Shown here: positions 10,673 through 21,076 of the stretch, piece after piece
How positions within the stretch are numbered: the stretch's first letter is position 1
How the letters are laid out: each line of letters opens with the position of its first letter
NCBI GenBank assembly: GCA_934045075.1
Contig: OW203725.1
Location: forward strand, 22,141,714-22,205,713
DNA from: Yponomeuta sedellus
Taxonomy: Eukaryota > Arthropoda > Insecta > Lepidoptera > Yponomeutidae
Direction of reading: 5' to 3'
DNA: 64,000 nucleotides
Translations under genes and position numbers: made by a program
The notes under the pieces: model-generated
The model's input: only the letters and a program-made list of their open reading frames with translations
What the model was told of the DNA's origin: nothing
The model's database searches: none

Positions 10673-10891
10673 AACAGTCTGTTAGCTTTTAGAATACACC
10701 TCGGGCTCTAGAGTAGGCTTCGGTTTTCGCCGAAAGCACACGAGTGTAATACTACTTCCTGCTCTGTATAAAGCTTTTCTTATTAAGTTTATTTAATTAA
10801 GTGTCATATTAGTTCCGATATTTCTATTACACGAATATATCCGATTCTATCCGATAGTAGCCGAGATATATTCTAAAAGCTAACAGACTGT
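10673..10891. mobile_element. MITE with AGTCTGTTAGCTTTTAGAAT ends, copy 1
   Basis: Terminal inverted repeats of about 30 bp, from CAGTCTGTTAGC...CTCGG to CCGAG...GCTAACAGACTG. The core holds CTAGAGTAGGCTTCGGTTTTCGCCG and TATTACACGAATATATCCGA. Four copies occur in the window. Non-coding. Confidence 0.7.
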
Positions 10892-10904
10892 ACTTCACTA
10901 CTGC

Positions 10905-11420
10905 CATAGACACCTGCACCATCTAAAAAACCATATCCTAGTGTAGCGTCCGAGTAATCCCTTCGCCCATCTAGTGTGAGTCAAGATGCCACTGCCCTTT
11001 TGCATCTACGTTATAAGATGATTTAAACAGCGTCTAGTGGCATCTTCACTCTCACTAGATGACTCGAATGCTTGAATGCTGTAGTGCCTGGGACGTGGGT
11101 TTTTTTTATAGAAGGTGTAAGGCTTGCCCAGCACCTGTACCATCCTGATAGCTTAGTCGGCCTAGCCCACAGGAAAGACTAGTCAATAAGTGCGGAGCCA
11201 ATCAATTTGCGGGTTTCCTCACGATGTTTTTCTTCACGGATAGCGGTGGTAGCTCAGTGGGTAGAACAATTGACTCGCAAGCGAGAAACACAGCTTCGAT
11301 TCCCAGTGCGGGCAAAGTGACTTTGTTTATCTTCAAAGTTACACACATCTGAAAATTTGTAATGCGTTGAAGTAAAACATGTTGAGGAAATCCGCGGATT
11401 GGTTGGCTTCGCACGTACAG
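10905..11420. mobile_element. Inverted pair of family C SINE sequences
   Basis: From about 11025 a reverse-strand body (CAGCGTCTAGTGGCATCTTCAC, CCTGGGAC, TTGCCCAGCACC) runs to 11245. There it meets a forward copy starting with the tRNA-like head GGTGGTAGCTCAGTGGGTAGAAC (11246-11317). A short related piece with CCCATCTAGTGTGAGTC precedes them. This is another case of head-to-body inversion in a SINE. Confidence 0.55.
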
Positions 11421-11469
11421 ATTTTTAACAATAACAATCGTACAATTTTATCAAACAAAACAACTCGTT

Positions 11470-11560
11470 TAAAAACCTATTTAGAGGCTAAATTTATAAA
11501 TTTATAATTTGTTCCTTAGCACGGGTTAGTGCATTAAAAATAAAAATAGTGTAAAACAAC
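11470..11560. mobile_element. SINE-A end fragments, inverted
   Basis: AAAAACCTATTTAGAGGCTAA is joined to TTGTTCCTTAGCACGGGTTAGTGCATT with the tRNA-like part missing. It is a minimal inverted SINE-A remnant. 11561-11845 contains nothing recognisable. Confidence 0.55.
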
Positions 11561-11845
11561 TCGTGACAAGTGAATACATTTACAGAGACGGTTTTTGTAA
11601 AGGTAGGTTCATTTACACCTAACGAATTTCCAACTGCGCCTTAATTATCTAACATTCCACGTATACATCTTTACCCGAAAATTTAATTTCTACTGGACTT
11701 TGACGTACAATCATATCACAGATCATGTCCCTCAATATCTCTCACTGTCACGTTTCAGATATCCACTGAAATACGGTAACCACTATGTGTGGTGCATGTT
11801 ACGCCTCATTTCAATACGGCATTCTGCTTTAGCACACGGATGTAA

Positions 11846-12025
11846 GCCATGTCATAGGCCCTATTAGCGGCTTGATAACTTCTGACCGTAAGGCCCGCCA
11901 CTGTTTTACAATCCGCCACCAACCCGGACTAGGGCCCCCCTAGTGGAGTATGCCTAAACTTTTTTGCGATGCAGGAAGATGCGGTTCCCTAGCAATGGGG
12001 ACATACAAAGGGTTGATAATACACG
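11846..12025 (+). mobile_element. 5S-like SINE (family B), 3' half
   Basis: CATGTCATAGGCCCTATTAGCGG, GTAAGGCCCGCCACTG, CCACCAACCCGGAC and GGGGACATACAAAGGGTTGATA in the family order. 12026-12332 is unassigned. Confidence 0.65.
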
Positions 12026-12332
12026 AATGTATACGTGAAAAGTTACATAATCAAGGCGCTGGTAAAGGACTATGTATATGTAAGTCTGACACAGAAATTC
12101 AACCCTCATTCCTAAAGTATTTTGACCTTCCATTTCAACAAAGAAACACAAAAACTTCCACCATTAGCTGTTAACCTTCAAAGTTTTTTTGTAATCTTAT
12201 TTTGAAATCTGTTTCTTGTTTTATTGCTCCAGGTCGACAAACTCTAATAATCGACAGAATTTTCAACGGCAGACGCCCTTTTAGACTGTTGGACGTTTGT
12301 TCAATGATCGCTCCTCTGTGACCTGTCGATAC

Positions 12333-12692
12333 AACCCATGAATGTCCCCACTGCTGGGGCACGGGTCTCTTCCTGCATCGTAGGAAGGTTAGGCCGTACT
12401 CCACCACCAGGGCCAAGTCCGGGTTGGTGGAGGATTGTAAGACAGTGGCGGGCCTTATTGTCAGAAGTAATCAAGCCGCCCATAAGGCCTCCGGCATTTC
12501 TTAACGACTGCCATTACATGACAGCCGGCACCAACGGCTTAACGTGCCTTGCGAAGCACGAAAGCGCTCGGAAAAATGCCACTAGCGGTAGTCACGGGAC
12601 AGTCACCCATCCTGCGCCTGACCGCGCCAGTTGTTGCTTAACTCAAGTGATTGAATCCAATCACTCGGTTCGACTAGGCCACACTTCTCTGT
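12333..12692 (-). mobile_element. 5S-like SINE (family B), near full length
   Basis: A reverse-strand copy of about 360 bp covering the whole family consensus, from ATGTCCCCACTGCTGGGGCACGG to GACTAGGCCACA. The longer frames here (12338-12694) are readings of the repeat, not genes. Confidence 0.7.
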
Positions 12693-12779
12693 GACCTGTA
12701 ATAAGGGATAAAATGCTGTGGTATTCGGCTCCGTATGTATTTTTCTACTAGCTCTTTCATTCACAAACGTACCTAACTT

Positions 12780-12985
12780 AGAAAATAAAGTGATTGGTAC
12801 GTGCCTGGATTCGAAGCCACGACCTCCCGATTGAAAAGCCGGCGTTCTACCGCTCCGCTACCACCGCTGCTTGTGAAATTATAGTAGCAAGACCATTCGC
12901 TAACTTCAAAGGATAACACCGTGAGGAAACCTGAGTGTCTGATGTGTTAATTAAGATCACATTCTCTTTTTCTGAGTGAAGGCTA
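12780..12985 (-). mobile_element. tRNA-derived SINE (family D) with inverted body
   Basis: The head (ATTCGAAGCCACGACC...TACCACCGC, reverse strand) is followed on the same side by CTTGTGAAATTATAGTAGCAAGACC...GTGAGGAAACCTGAGTGTCTG. That body normally lies on the other side of the head, in the opposite sense. It looks like another inverted SINE. Confidence 0.5.
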
Positions 12986-13084
12986 AAGGGAATACAGGGC
13001 ACAGCATTAAAACGTAAATAAAGGCACATAAAAAGCTGTTGTATTGCTAAAAACTAGATGTAGAAGGAAGATATCGCAAGAAAC

Positions 13085-13172
13085 TTCTTCTTCAAGCTAC
13101 ATTATGTAGTCCACTTCTGGACAAAGCCCTCCTCTAATGAGCGCCATAGCGCCCTGTCTTCAAGAAACTTAT
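13085..13172. repeat. Dispersed repeat with CCACTTCTGGACAAAGCCC
   Basis: Matches the recurring phrase TAGTCCACTGCTGGACATAGCCCTCC...GCGCCATAGCGCC, also seen at 17.2, 21.7, 25.1, 25.8 and 40.4 kb. Probably a LINE or SINE end; not classified. Confidence 0.5.
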
Positions 13173-13257
13173 TAAGACTTAATTGGCTGCTATCAGCCCC
13201 TTAAACAAAACACCAAAGGTTACTACTCTAATTTTAAATAGGCCTGGCTACTCAGAA

Positions 13258-13525
13258 GCACGCGTGGCCTAGTGGAACCGGGTGATTGGAATCAACCACT
13301 GGCGCTTGGTCTAAGCAACAACAGGCACGGTCAGGTGCTGGATTAGTGACCATCCCATGACTACCGTTAGTGGCATTTTTTCCGAGCCTTTACGTGCTTC
13401 GCAAGGCACGTTAAGCCGTTTGTGCCAGCTATCATGTAATGGCAGTCGTTAAGCCACGTCAGAGGCCTTAAGGGCTTGATGATTTCTGCCAATAAAGCCC
13501 GCCACTGTCTTACAATACTCCACCA
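13258..13525 (+). mobile_element. 5S-like SINE (family B), left part, split
   Basis: Family B from CACGCGTGGCCTAGTGG to CTTACAATACTCCACCA, where a 340-bp insertion begins. The rest of the SINE resumes after the insertion. Confidence 0.7.
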
Positions 13526-13865
13526 TTAAAACTGTTTTTATATGGATTTATGCTCGTTTATTACATTTTTCCAATTTTCCGACGTTTCGGTACTTATTCA
13601 GGTGCCGTGGTCTCGGATGACTGAGGTGACAGGCGTCTTTTAGAAAACATTAACGGTTAGTAAACTACCCTCGGCAAAAATTACAAAAGTTAATTATGAA
13701 GTTACGTTCCAAAATAGGTAACCCAATTATTTTTTATAAAGTCAACAATATTGATCGCCTGAAAAAGTGCCGAAACGTCGGAAAATTTTAAAAATGTAAT
13801 AAACAAGCATAAATCCGTATAAAACAGTTTTATTTGTGTCTAGTGCTCGTGTTAACCTTACAAAA
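13526..13865. mobile_element. Inverted-repeat element with GACGTTTCGG motifs and 15-bp target duplication
   Basis: The element starts with AAACTGTTTTTATATGGATT...CCAATTTTCCGACGTTTCGG. Near its end it has the reverse form CCGAAACGTCGGAAAATT...AATCCGTATAAAACAGTTTT, giving arms of roughly 55 bp. TACAATACTCCACCA is duplicated at 13511-13525 and 13866-13880, which fixes the borders inside the 5S-like SINE. A shorter relative lies at 28602. A duplication this long argues for reverse-transcribed insertion rather than a cut-and-paste MITE. Class unknown. Confidence 0.65.
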
Positions 13866-13980
13866 TACAATACTCCACCAACCTGGACTTTGCTCCTGTG
13901 AAGGAGTATGGCCTGACCTTCCTGCGATGTAGGAAGAAACCCGTGCCTCAGCAGTAGGGACATACAAAGAGTTGATATTT
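13866..13980 (+). mobile_element. 5S-like SINE (family B), right part
   Basis: Resumes at ACTCCACCAACCTGGACTTTG and runs through GGAGTATGGCCTGACC to GTAGGGACATACAAAGAGTTGATA. Confidence 0.7.
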
Positions 13981-14253
13981 GGCTACTCATAGCACAGGGA
14001 ATGCTGGTTTGGAATCTATCTTTTTTCATAACCATTTCATAGTTAGGTTTTCCTAAGTTTTTTCGTTTCATTTTATATTTGTACACAATTAATACCCGAG
14101 CTGTGCTTCTCTCGCCATCGCGTCCAGAGCGTGTATTTCTTTTTCCTTTTGATATAAAGTTGAACTGTTAACTGCAAAGTTCAGACCTCATTTATTGACG
14201 ATAAAACTTCCCAGGGTTCGCCCCCGGGGCACGATTCGTTGGACTTTTGAAAT

Positions 14254-14934
14254 GCAATTTTGAAATATCTCACTGGATATTGAATTTTATTCAATTAGTC
14301 GCCATAGTTGGAGATTTCGTTTGAAAATGGAACATGAAATGTTAATTGCGACGGAAAGTTCAGCTACTATTAGTTGCGAATTTGCGATGAAGGTTTTTTT
14401 CTTTAAAAGAATGTTACAAAATGTTGTACAGAAGGTCTTTTTAAAGTTATTATGTCATAGAAATAGCCTTTAGTGACTTAGATTTTATAAAGTGATTTTT
14501 TAAGATGATGATTTCATAAACCTCTCCGGCGACTCGGTCACGTACCTTAATAATTGTAAATTTTGACTTCAAATATTTGACATTTCATTATTATTAATTA
14601 TAAACGCATTGTGTCTGGCTGTGAGGCTATTGTAAAATGCCATACGATAAATAAATAAAAAATAAATAGCCCATAAATGTCTATGAATGTAGTCACAGAA
14701 TTCCTTAATATTTTACACATAATTTCTAGATTATTTACGTCAAAGGCAATTCTTTCTGGTATGGCTTATCTTTCGGAATACCTTCAGTAGTTTTTCTGCA
14801 ATTACGAAATATCTCGCTGGATATAGAATTTGATGCAGTCAGTCGCCATAGTTGGTAGCAGATTTCGTTCAAAAATTTAACGTGAAATTAATGTTAATTG
14901 CGACGGAAAGTTCAGCTGCTATTAGTTGCGTCCC
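14254..14934 (+). repeat. Direct duplication of a ~135-bp segment
   Basis: GAAATATCTC(A/G)CTGGATAT...GTCGCCATAGTTGG...TTAATTGCGACGGAAAGTTCAGC...CTATTAGTTGCG occurs at 14254-14390 and again at 14798-14934. The copies are diverged by small changes and separated by about 410 bp of AT-rich DNA without genes. 13981-14253 is unassigned. Confidence 0.55.
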
Positions 14935-15210
14935 ACTGCAGGGGACAGGTCTTCTCTCAGAGAGAGAGATTATGGGATTAATTACTTCGAGTGCCCACCG
15001 CGAATAGGCAATTTCAAGTACTTGAACACCTCAGACACTCAGGTTTCCTAACGATTTTCTCCTTCACGGTTAGCGAGTGGTCATTACTATAACTTCACAA
15101 ATATACTTAACTTAGAAAATAAAGTCATTGGTACATGCCCGCACTGGGAATCGAACTTGGGTCTCTCGTTTCCGAGTCCATTGTTTTACCCACTGGGCTA
15201 CCGCGGTGGT
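14935..15210 (-). mobile_element. tRNA-derived SINE (family D)
   Basis: The reverse-strand copy shows CAGGGGACAGG...GCCCACCGCGAATAGGCAATTTCAAG, CTCAGGTTTCCTAACGATTTTC, GTTAGCGAGTGG and AAAGTCATTGGTACATGCCC, then the tRNA-like head 15136-15208 (GGGAATCGAACTTGGG...CTACCGCGG). Confidence 0.65.
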
Positions 15211-15234
15211 GAGAAAGTGGGATACCATTATTTC

Positions 15235-15535
15235 GATGTCAACCCTTGTATTTCTCCACAGCTGGGGCACGGGTCTCTTCCTACATCGCAGGAAAGTTAC
15301 GCCATTCTCAGAAGATATCGAGCCGCCCATAAGGCCTCTGACATGGCTTGACGACTGACATTACTTGAAAACCGGCACTAAAGGCTTCACGTGCCTTTCG
15401 AAGCACGGAAGCGCTTGGAAAATGCCACTAGCGATAGTCACGGGATGGTGACCAATCTAGCACCTAACCGTGTCTGTTGTTGCTTAACCTTAGTGATTGA
15501 TTCCAATCACTCGATTCCACTTGTCCACGAGCGTG
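15235..15535 (-). mobile_element. 5S-like SINE (family B)
   Basis: Reverse-strand copy with GCTGGGGCACGGGTCTCTTCC, GCCCATAAGGCCTCTGACATGGC, GCCTTTCGAAGCACGG and TCACTCGATTCCACTTGTCC. It has lost the CCACCAACCCGG part. Confidence 0.65.
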
Positions 15536-15572
15536 GTTAAATATTATTGAATTTTATTAACATGAGCGTGTT

Positions 15573-16738
15573 TAAGCGTGTTTGTTTACCATCTTCGTCT
15601 TGCAGAAGAGAGCGATCAGATTCATTTATAGACTGGGTAGTAGAGATTCGTTAAGACATTTCTTTAAAGAAACTAACATCCTGACAGTTGCCAGTCAGTA
15701 TATATATGAAAACATTATGTGCGTTAGGAAAAATATCAGTAACTTTAAAACTTTAGGTAGCCAACACAATGTAAATACTAGAAATAAACATAAAATTTTG
15801 TTCCCACTATTTAGGCTGGCAAAGGTTAATACATCCTTCATGGGGCATTGTATACGCTTCTATAATAAAATCCCTGAAGATATATTAAGCTTGCCTGAAT
15901 TGCGGTTCAAAAAATATGTTAAGCACACTTTGTGCCAAAAGGGCTACTATAACATAAAGGATTATTTAGATGACAATGAGGTCTGGAATGAAAGCCAGTA
16001 CAATGTATGAGTTCTATGTTTATAATAATTATGTAAACTATTGCACTATTTTTATTTTTAATGCACTAACCCGTGCTAAGGAACAAATTCAAAAACCTAT
16101 TTAGAGGCTAAAAATTTCACCCATGCCGGGATTCGAACCCGCAACCTCTGGCTATCCGTACCAGCGCTCTACCAATTGAGCCAATGGGCGACTCATGACA
16201 TCAGTGAAATTTCGAACCTCTTTACAATATTCTCTGTATTACGTACAGGCAGCGACATCTGACTTAAGCAAATTACATTACTTACAGCCCCGACTACCTA
16301 CTTTGCAGTTAGGTTTAACATCGGAACGATATCACTGTACCCACATGATTACACTATTTTTATTTTTAATGCACTAACCCGTGCTAAGGAATACTGTATT
16401 ACGTGATACAGAGAATATTGTAAAGAGGTTCGAAATTTCACTGATATCGTGAGTCGCCCATTGGCTCAATTGGTAGAGCGCTGGTACGGATAGCCAGAGG
16501 TTGCGGGTTCGAATCCCGGCATGGGTGAAATTTTTAGCCTCTAAATAGGTTTTTGAATATGTAAACTATGTTAATTAAGGACTTTTGAAAAGGCTAAGTT
16601 AGGAGTTTTTTTGTCCATTTTTTCTCCTAAAAGATCTAGATTTTGAAATGGACACCTAGTTTAAATTGTAACGTTCATTAAGCCGCAGTTTCTGTGCTAC
16701 TTTGAATAAAACCTTTTCATTTCATTTTCATTTCATTA
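15573..16738 (+). pseudogene. LINE (Jockey/CR1-type, 'LINE-J') C-terminus and 3' UTR, split by SINE-A
   Basis: An open stretch to 16010 encodes about 140 residues typical of the region after the reverse-transcriptase domain of Jockey/CR1-type LINEs: LQKRAIRFIYRLGSRDSLR, FKETNILTVASQYIYEN, NTRNKHKILFPLFR, FYNKIPEDILSLPELRFKK. The element is 5'-truncated, with no RT core. The 3' UTR (GTCCATTTTTTCTCC, GATTTTGAAATGGACACC, GCCGCAGTTTCTGTGCTAC, AATAAAACCTTTTCATTTC) is broken by the insertion at 16042-16558. Three more copies of this 3' end occur at 51.2, 53.8 and 60.2 kb. The exact clade is inference. Confidence 0.75.
16042..16558. mobile_element. Head-to-head inverted SINE-A dimer
   Basis: A reverse-strand SINE-A (16042-16390, full 3' body and tRNA-like head 16119-16192) is joined to a forward one (16391-16558, head 16455-16526). 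The 11-bp duplication ATGTAAACTAT at 16031-16041 and 16559-16569 proves that the inverted pair entered the LINE 3' UTR as one unit. Confidence 0.8.
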
Positions 16739-17097
16739 AAGCTGCTTTTTTTAAAGTACGATTGTGTTATTTCTAGTAATTTGCAATGAAATTTTCACCT
16801 GCTCCACTGCAGATGCTTAAAAACAAGACGTTGCGTAAATTATATGATTATATCGGCTAAATGCCAACGCTTTCTTTACTTTCCCCTAGGTTTTAAAGGT
16901 CGCAGTCTATTATTTCGAAAACATGTGCTCATAGATTATACAGTAGAGCAAGTTGCAGCTTTCTTTATTATTGGGTCATGCAGACAAGGGCAATTAAATT
17001 GTAAAGTAATACAGTCTTTTGAAAAGGTCTGATTATTAAACAAATAACTGTGTATGATACTACCGCCGAAAAAAAAAAGCAGCGGCTCCATGCAACT

Positions 17098-17113
17098 TCC
17101 CCCCCCCCCCCCC
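17098..17113. repeat. Poly-C run (16 C)
   Basis: An uninterrupted C tract lies between GCAACTT and GCATGCCC. A second run of 11 C lies near 17257. They flank the dispersed repeat at 17114-17232 (CCAACGTGGGGATTGTGGGC...CCAGCAGTGGACTAATACAGCC). 16739-17090 has no feature. Confidence 0.7.
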
Positions 17114-17232
17114 CGCATGCCCAACGTGGGGATTGTGGGCATTACCCCCCAATGATGTCACAACGTTGCGCTATGGCGCTCATTAGGAGAGGGCTATGTC
17201 CAGCAGTGGACTAATACAGCCTGAAGAAGAAG
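17114..17232 (+). repeat. Dispersed repeat ending GGACTAATACAGCCTGAAGAAG
   Basis: GCATGCCCAACGTGGGGATT...GCGCTCATTAGGAGAGGGC...CCAGCAGTGGACTAATACAGCC; the same wording occurs at 40.3 kb. Unclassified retroposon end. Confidence 0.5.
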
Positions 17233-17639
17233 ATGGAACTTTTTAAAGAATAAACCCCCCCCCCCAAGATTCACTGGACAGCATTTAAAGTTTTCAAAGT
17301 GTTAATAATACTACTAATATAAAAATGTCGTGTCCCTGCGTTTGTTATCAAACTCCACCAAAACGGGTTTACCGTTTGTTTTACGTATAATTAGTAGATC
17401 TAAGAATAGGTCGTAGGCTAATTAAAATGGCAAAACAAAGTTTACATGATCAAAGTTAACGGGATCAAGTATAAAATATTGGCAACAAAAGACCAAGGAC
17501 TGAGTAAGTCCTTATTATTTTTATGATTAGATATTATTTGTACTTCAGAGGGAATTTCAATCTGTGTTCGCAGATTTTGGAAGACGCTATCAGGTTGATT
17601 TTGCGATGCCAAAAAAACAAATCAAACATTTATTTAACG

Positions 17640-18360
17640 TTAGTAAATTATAGTTGCAGTCTAAAAATAAACTAGGTCACACGAGCATGGTGGTTGGTAT
17701 TGGTGATATGGACGTTGATACGAAGAACTATTTTTTTAATAGTATTTATTAATAATTCGCGATACTCATACATAATTATATATTATTGATTTGTATTTAC
17801 TTAGCACTGGATTCCACGTACTTGAAAGCTTGAAACCATCCTCTCTGTTGAAATTCTTGTTTTTTAACTAATAAATAATCGCGATTAGTCCCGTTTGATA
17901 TAAAACTATTTTTTTTTTAATTTGTTCATAATTTGGGGATGAACATTCACCTTAGCGGTATGTATTTTCCATTTCTGAATGTCGCGAACACTCGTGAAGG
18001 AATACATTGTGAGGAAACCTAAGTGTCTAGGGTGTTCACATACAGCGCTTGAGTCTTACAGAAAACTGTGTTATTCTGTAAAGTTATTTAGACTATAAGT
18101 CAGGGGCAGGGATTTTCTTACAAAACTTGTGACAAAAGTTTTATTCCACTTTTCAGTAAACAAACGTCTGTACAGTATTTCTTAATGATTCGTGATACTA
18201 ATACATAGTTATATATTAAACGGGTCTTATCGTGATTATTTATTAGACAAAACGTAATCAACTTATTTCCCGACGTTTCGGCAGTGCTAAGAAAAATAAA
18301 GAAATAAGGTTAGTACTTTTTACCTAATAAATAATCGACGAAACGTTCGGAAAAATTAGG
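17640..18360. repeat. GACGTTTCGG / AATCGCGATTA repeat cluster
   Basis: Shares TTTGTATTTACTTAGCACTGGATTC, GCTTGAAACC(A/G)TCCTCTCTGTTGAAATTC and AATCGCGATTA with 50.65-50.93 kb. It also includes CCCGACGTTTCGGC near 18275 and a short SINE-D body piece at 17985-18055 (CACTCGTGAAGGAATACATTGTGAGG). 17236-17640 and 18361-19880 hold no recognisable gene or repeat. Confidence 0.45.
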
Positions 18361-19882
18361 TATACTTAATATGTCAATGTCGACTTGGTTTTCGGTTTTA
18401 CATGTTCAACTTAACACGCTCCGCTACACTGCGTGCTTCGTCACACCTATATTTTTGTTGTCGCAGATTGAGTGATGCATCATTTTAGTTGTTTTTACTA
18501 TTTGGTTTTTCAAAGGTAAGCTTTGGACAAAAGTGTTTTTGACTGATTTTAGCAGTCAAAACTATACCTACACCTGAAAAGTTTGTGACCTAAATATAAG
18601 CAACTGCAACTACCAAATGTACTCGTACCTTATATTCTAGGACACTAGAGTCATTTATTATCGTTTTCCGCAAATTGTACCTAGCTTTTCAATGTCCCTA
18701 AAATTGGCAACGATTGTCTACTTAGTCTTCTTGATCAATTAACGTTCAACAACTACCCACGACCCAACCGCAACGGTCCTCTGAAGGCCTGGGGCACAGG
18801 TCACACAGAATAGACGTGGGACAAAGGTGTGGACACGACACATCGCGTTGTATAGTCCATTTATCTTTACTGGTCAATTTTAGTAAACAAGATCGTCCCG
18901 GTAAAGTACGACTTTTCAGTCGAAAACTGCCATATACCCATAAATGAAGTAATCTAGGAAATTGTTTTATGTAACACGCTACAAAGTTCATAAATTTTGG
19001 AGAAACTATCTAATTTTGGCATCAATTGTCAATTTTGAGGTTAGAATCTTGTTTACTAAATAGGATAAGTATGGATGAATTAACTGTATAGAGTTTACGT
19101 CCTCGCCTTGTCTTATCTTTAAAGAAAAATTACTGAAACTACGGGACATACCCCTAACTATGTCCTCGCTTCCAATGGGAAGCTATGGAATATACTTGTG
19201 GGTATTCTGCATTGTCCCATATCTAACATGTCCTACAAAACTATGAAATTCCGGGAGAAATTAATTAATTACTTATTAATATTATTACCACCTGTATTAT
19301 TACCATGACATGCAATAAATAAATGATAATGATTATGAAATATTTTTTTATAGAAAGGGGATAAAAAGTAAAGTGTTGACTCGAGAGCAAATTATTTTTC
19401 CTTCGGGCGATGTACTTTAAATCACTCGGTGCGCTCAGTATTCTACGTTATTTTCTATATAGAATCCTTCGCTTTGCTCGTGGTTCAAAGTGGCGCGTTT
19501 GGCGTAAAAATACTTTTTTGCTCCACTCTACTATTTCACCCTTCCTATGTATCCCGCGCCTAACAACCCATTTGCCGCGCGGTAGGTAACAATTGGCACG
19601 TCAATTTTACAACTCGCCATTAGGCGATACGGTCGGGGCTCGCTGCCACTTAGTGGCGGCACTCAGCGGAATGGCCGCGATGGTGCCACTCGCGGTGGCC
19701 GATTAATGGCTTGTTTTGACCACTCCTCCGCAGGCAAACGGTTAGTGCAGAAAACCTTTACAGGATGTGCAAACTACTAAGAGACGATGCCTTCTGTTTG
19801 TAGTTTGAACTACACTACAATGCGCGGCAAATAACTTTAACAAATAATAAATTTTTATTATTGTTTAAATATGTTTATGTTT

Positions 19883-20055
19883 ACTGTCGTTAAACTATGT
19901 CAGAGGCTTTATGAGCGGCTCGATAACTTCTGACAGTAAGGCCCGCCACTGGCTTGAAATCCTCCACCAACCTGGACATGGCTCCAGTGGTGGAGTAAGG
20001 CCTAACCTTCCTGCGATGCGGGAAGAGACCCGTGCCCCAGCAGTGGGTTGATATC
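19883..20055 (+). mobile_element. 5S-like SINE (family B), 3' half
   Basis: ACTATGTCAGAGGCTTTATGAGCGG, AGTAAGGCCCGCCACTGG, TCCTCCACCAACCTGGAC and GAGACCCGTGCCCCAGCAGTGGG. 20056-20338 is unassigned. Confidence 0.65.
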
Positions 20056-20352
20056 GATTGTTGAAATATAAAAAACTCTTGGTACATCACTAAAATATAT
20101 TTCAATAATACAATATTTAAATTGTACAATGAAGTGTTTTCTATGTATCTATCTATTTTTTAGTATTTCATGATGACTGGCGATAATATAATAACTGTAT
20201 ATTATATGTTGTTAGTTGTTTATAATACACGCTGAAATTTGGGTGGGATGAAAACAGTGGCTTCGTAATTAGTAATTAATAATGGCATCTGTTTAGACTA
20301 TTACTTTTAAGTATAAAAGTGAAATTAAATAAAAATTGATCTGGGAAATCTT

Positions 20353-20512
20353 AAAAACCTATTTAGAGGCTAAAAATTCCACCCATGCCGGGATTCGAAC
20401 CCGCGACCTCTGGCTATCCGTGCCAGCGCTCTACCAATTGAGCCAATGGGCAACTCACCGGCATCAGTGAAATTTCGAACCTCTTTACACTATTCTCTGT
20501 ATTACGTACAGA
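20353..20512 (-). mobile_element. SINE-A short copy with 14-bp target duplication
   Basis: Runs from AAAAACCTATTTAGAGGC through the tRNA-like head to CTGTATTACGTACAG. It is flanked by ATCTGGGAAATCTT (20339-20352) and ATCTGAGAAATCTT (20513-20526). This defines a short form of the family: leader CTGTACGTAATACAG at the 5' end and AAATAGGTTTTT at the 3' end. Confidence 0.8.
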
Positions 20513-20880
20513 ATCTGAGAAATCTTGTTTCGACTTTTGTGGCACTAGGTATTGAAAACACAAATTTGCGTTTCATTTCATTGCAGATGTTGATAATAAT
20601 GGCAATTTTTTAATGAGTTAAATGATCTGGCCTAAAAATAGAACCAGGGCTTAGTCCTCAGTTACTTGAAAACTAAATCACTAAAATCAAAATTGGTACC
20701 TAAATGTGTATCATTTTAAAAATTCAATTTGTATATTTTGCTTATTGAATTTTTTTTAAACAAACACTGTAAGTGACGAATTAATAGACTTGTAGGTACT
20801 ATGTACCTATTTTTAATATTTTCTTGTATATTTGTTTTTTCAGGTATAAAGTAAAAAATATTCTTATCTTATCCTATCAT

Positions 20881-21076
20881 TATAACTATTTTTATTTTTA
20901 ATGCTCTAACCCGTGCCAAGGACAATTTTAAAACCTATTTAGAGGCTAAAAATTCCACCCATGCCGGGATTCGAACCCGCGACCTCTGGCTCTGACCTCT
21001 GGCACGGATAGCCAGAGGTCGCGGGTTCGAATCCCGGCATGGGTGGCATTTTTAGCCTCTAAATAGGTTTTTTAAA
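20881..21076. mobile_element. Palindromic SINE-A dimer with 12-bp target duplication
   Basis: A reverse half (CTAACCCGTGCCAAGGAC...CCCATGCCGGGATTCGAACCC...GACCTCTGGC) is followed at once by its forward mirror (CTCTGGCACGG...GGGTTCGAATCCCGGCATGGG...AAATAGG), so the DNA is a near-perfect hairpin of about 90-bp arms. TTATCCTATCAT flanks it at 20869-20880 and 21077-21088. 20527-20868 and 21089-21710 contain nothing else recognisable. Confidence 0.8.

Noticed and set aside
12338..12694. 118-residue open frame
   Set aside because: Same repeat-derived translation (PSPGWWRIVR.., NGLTCLAKHE..) as at 48.5 kb.
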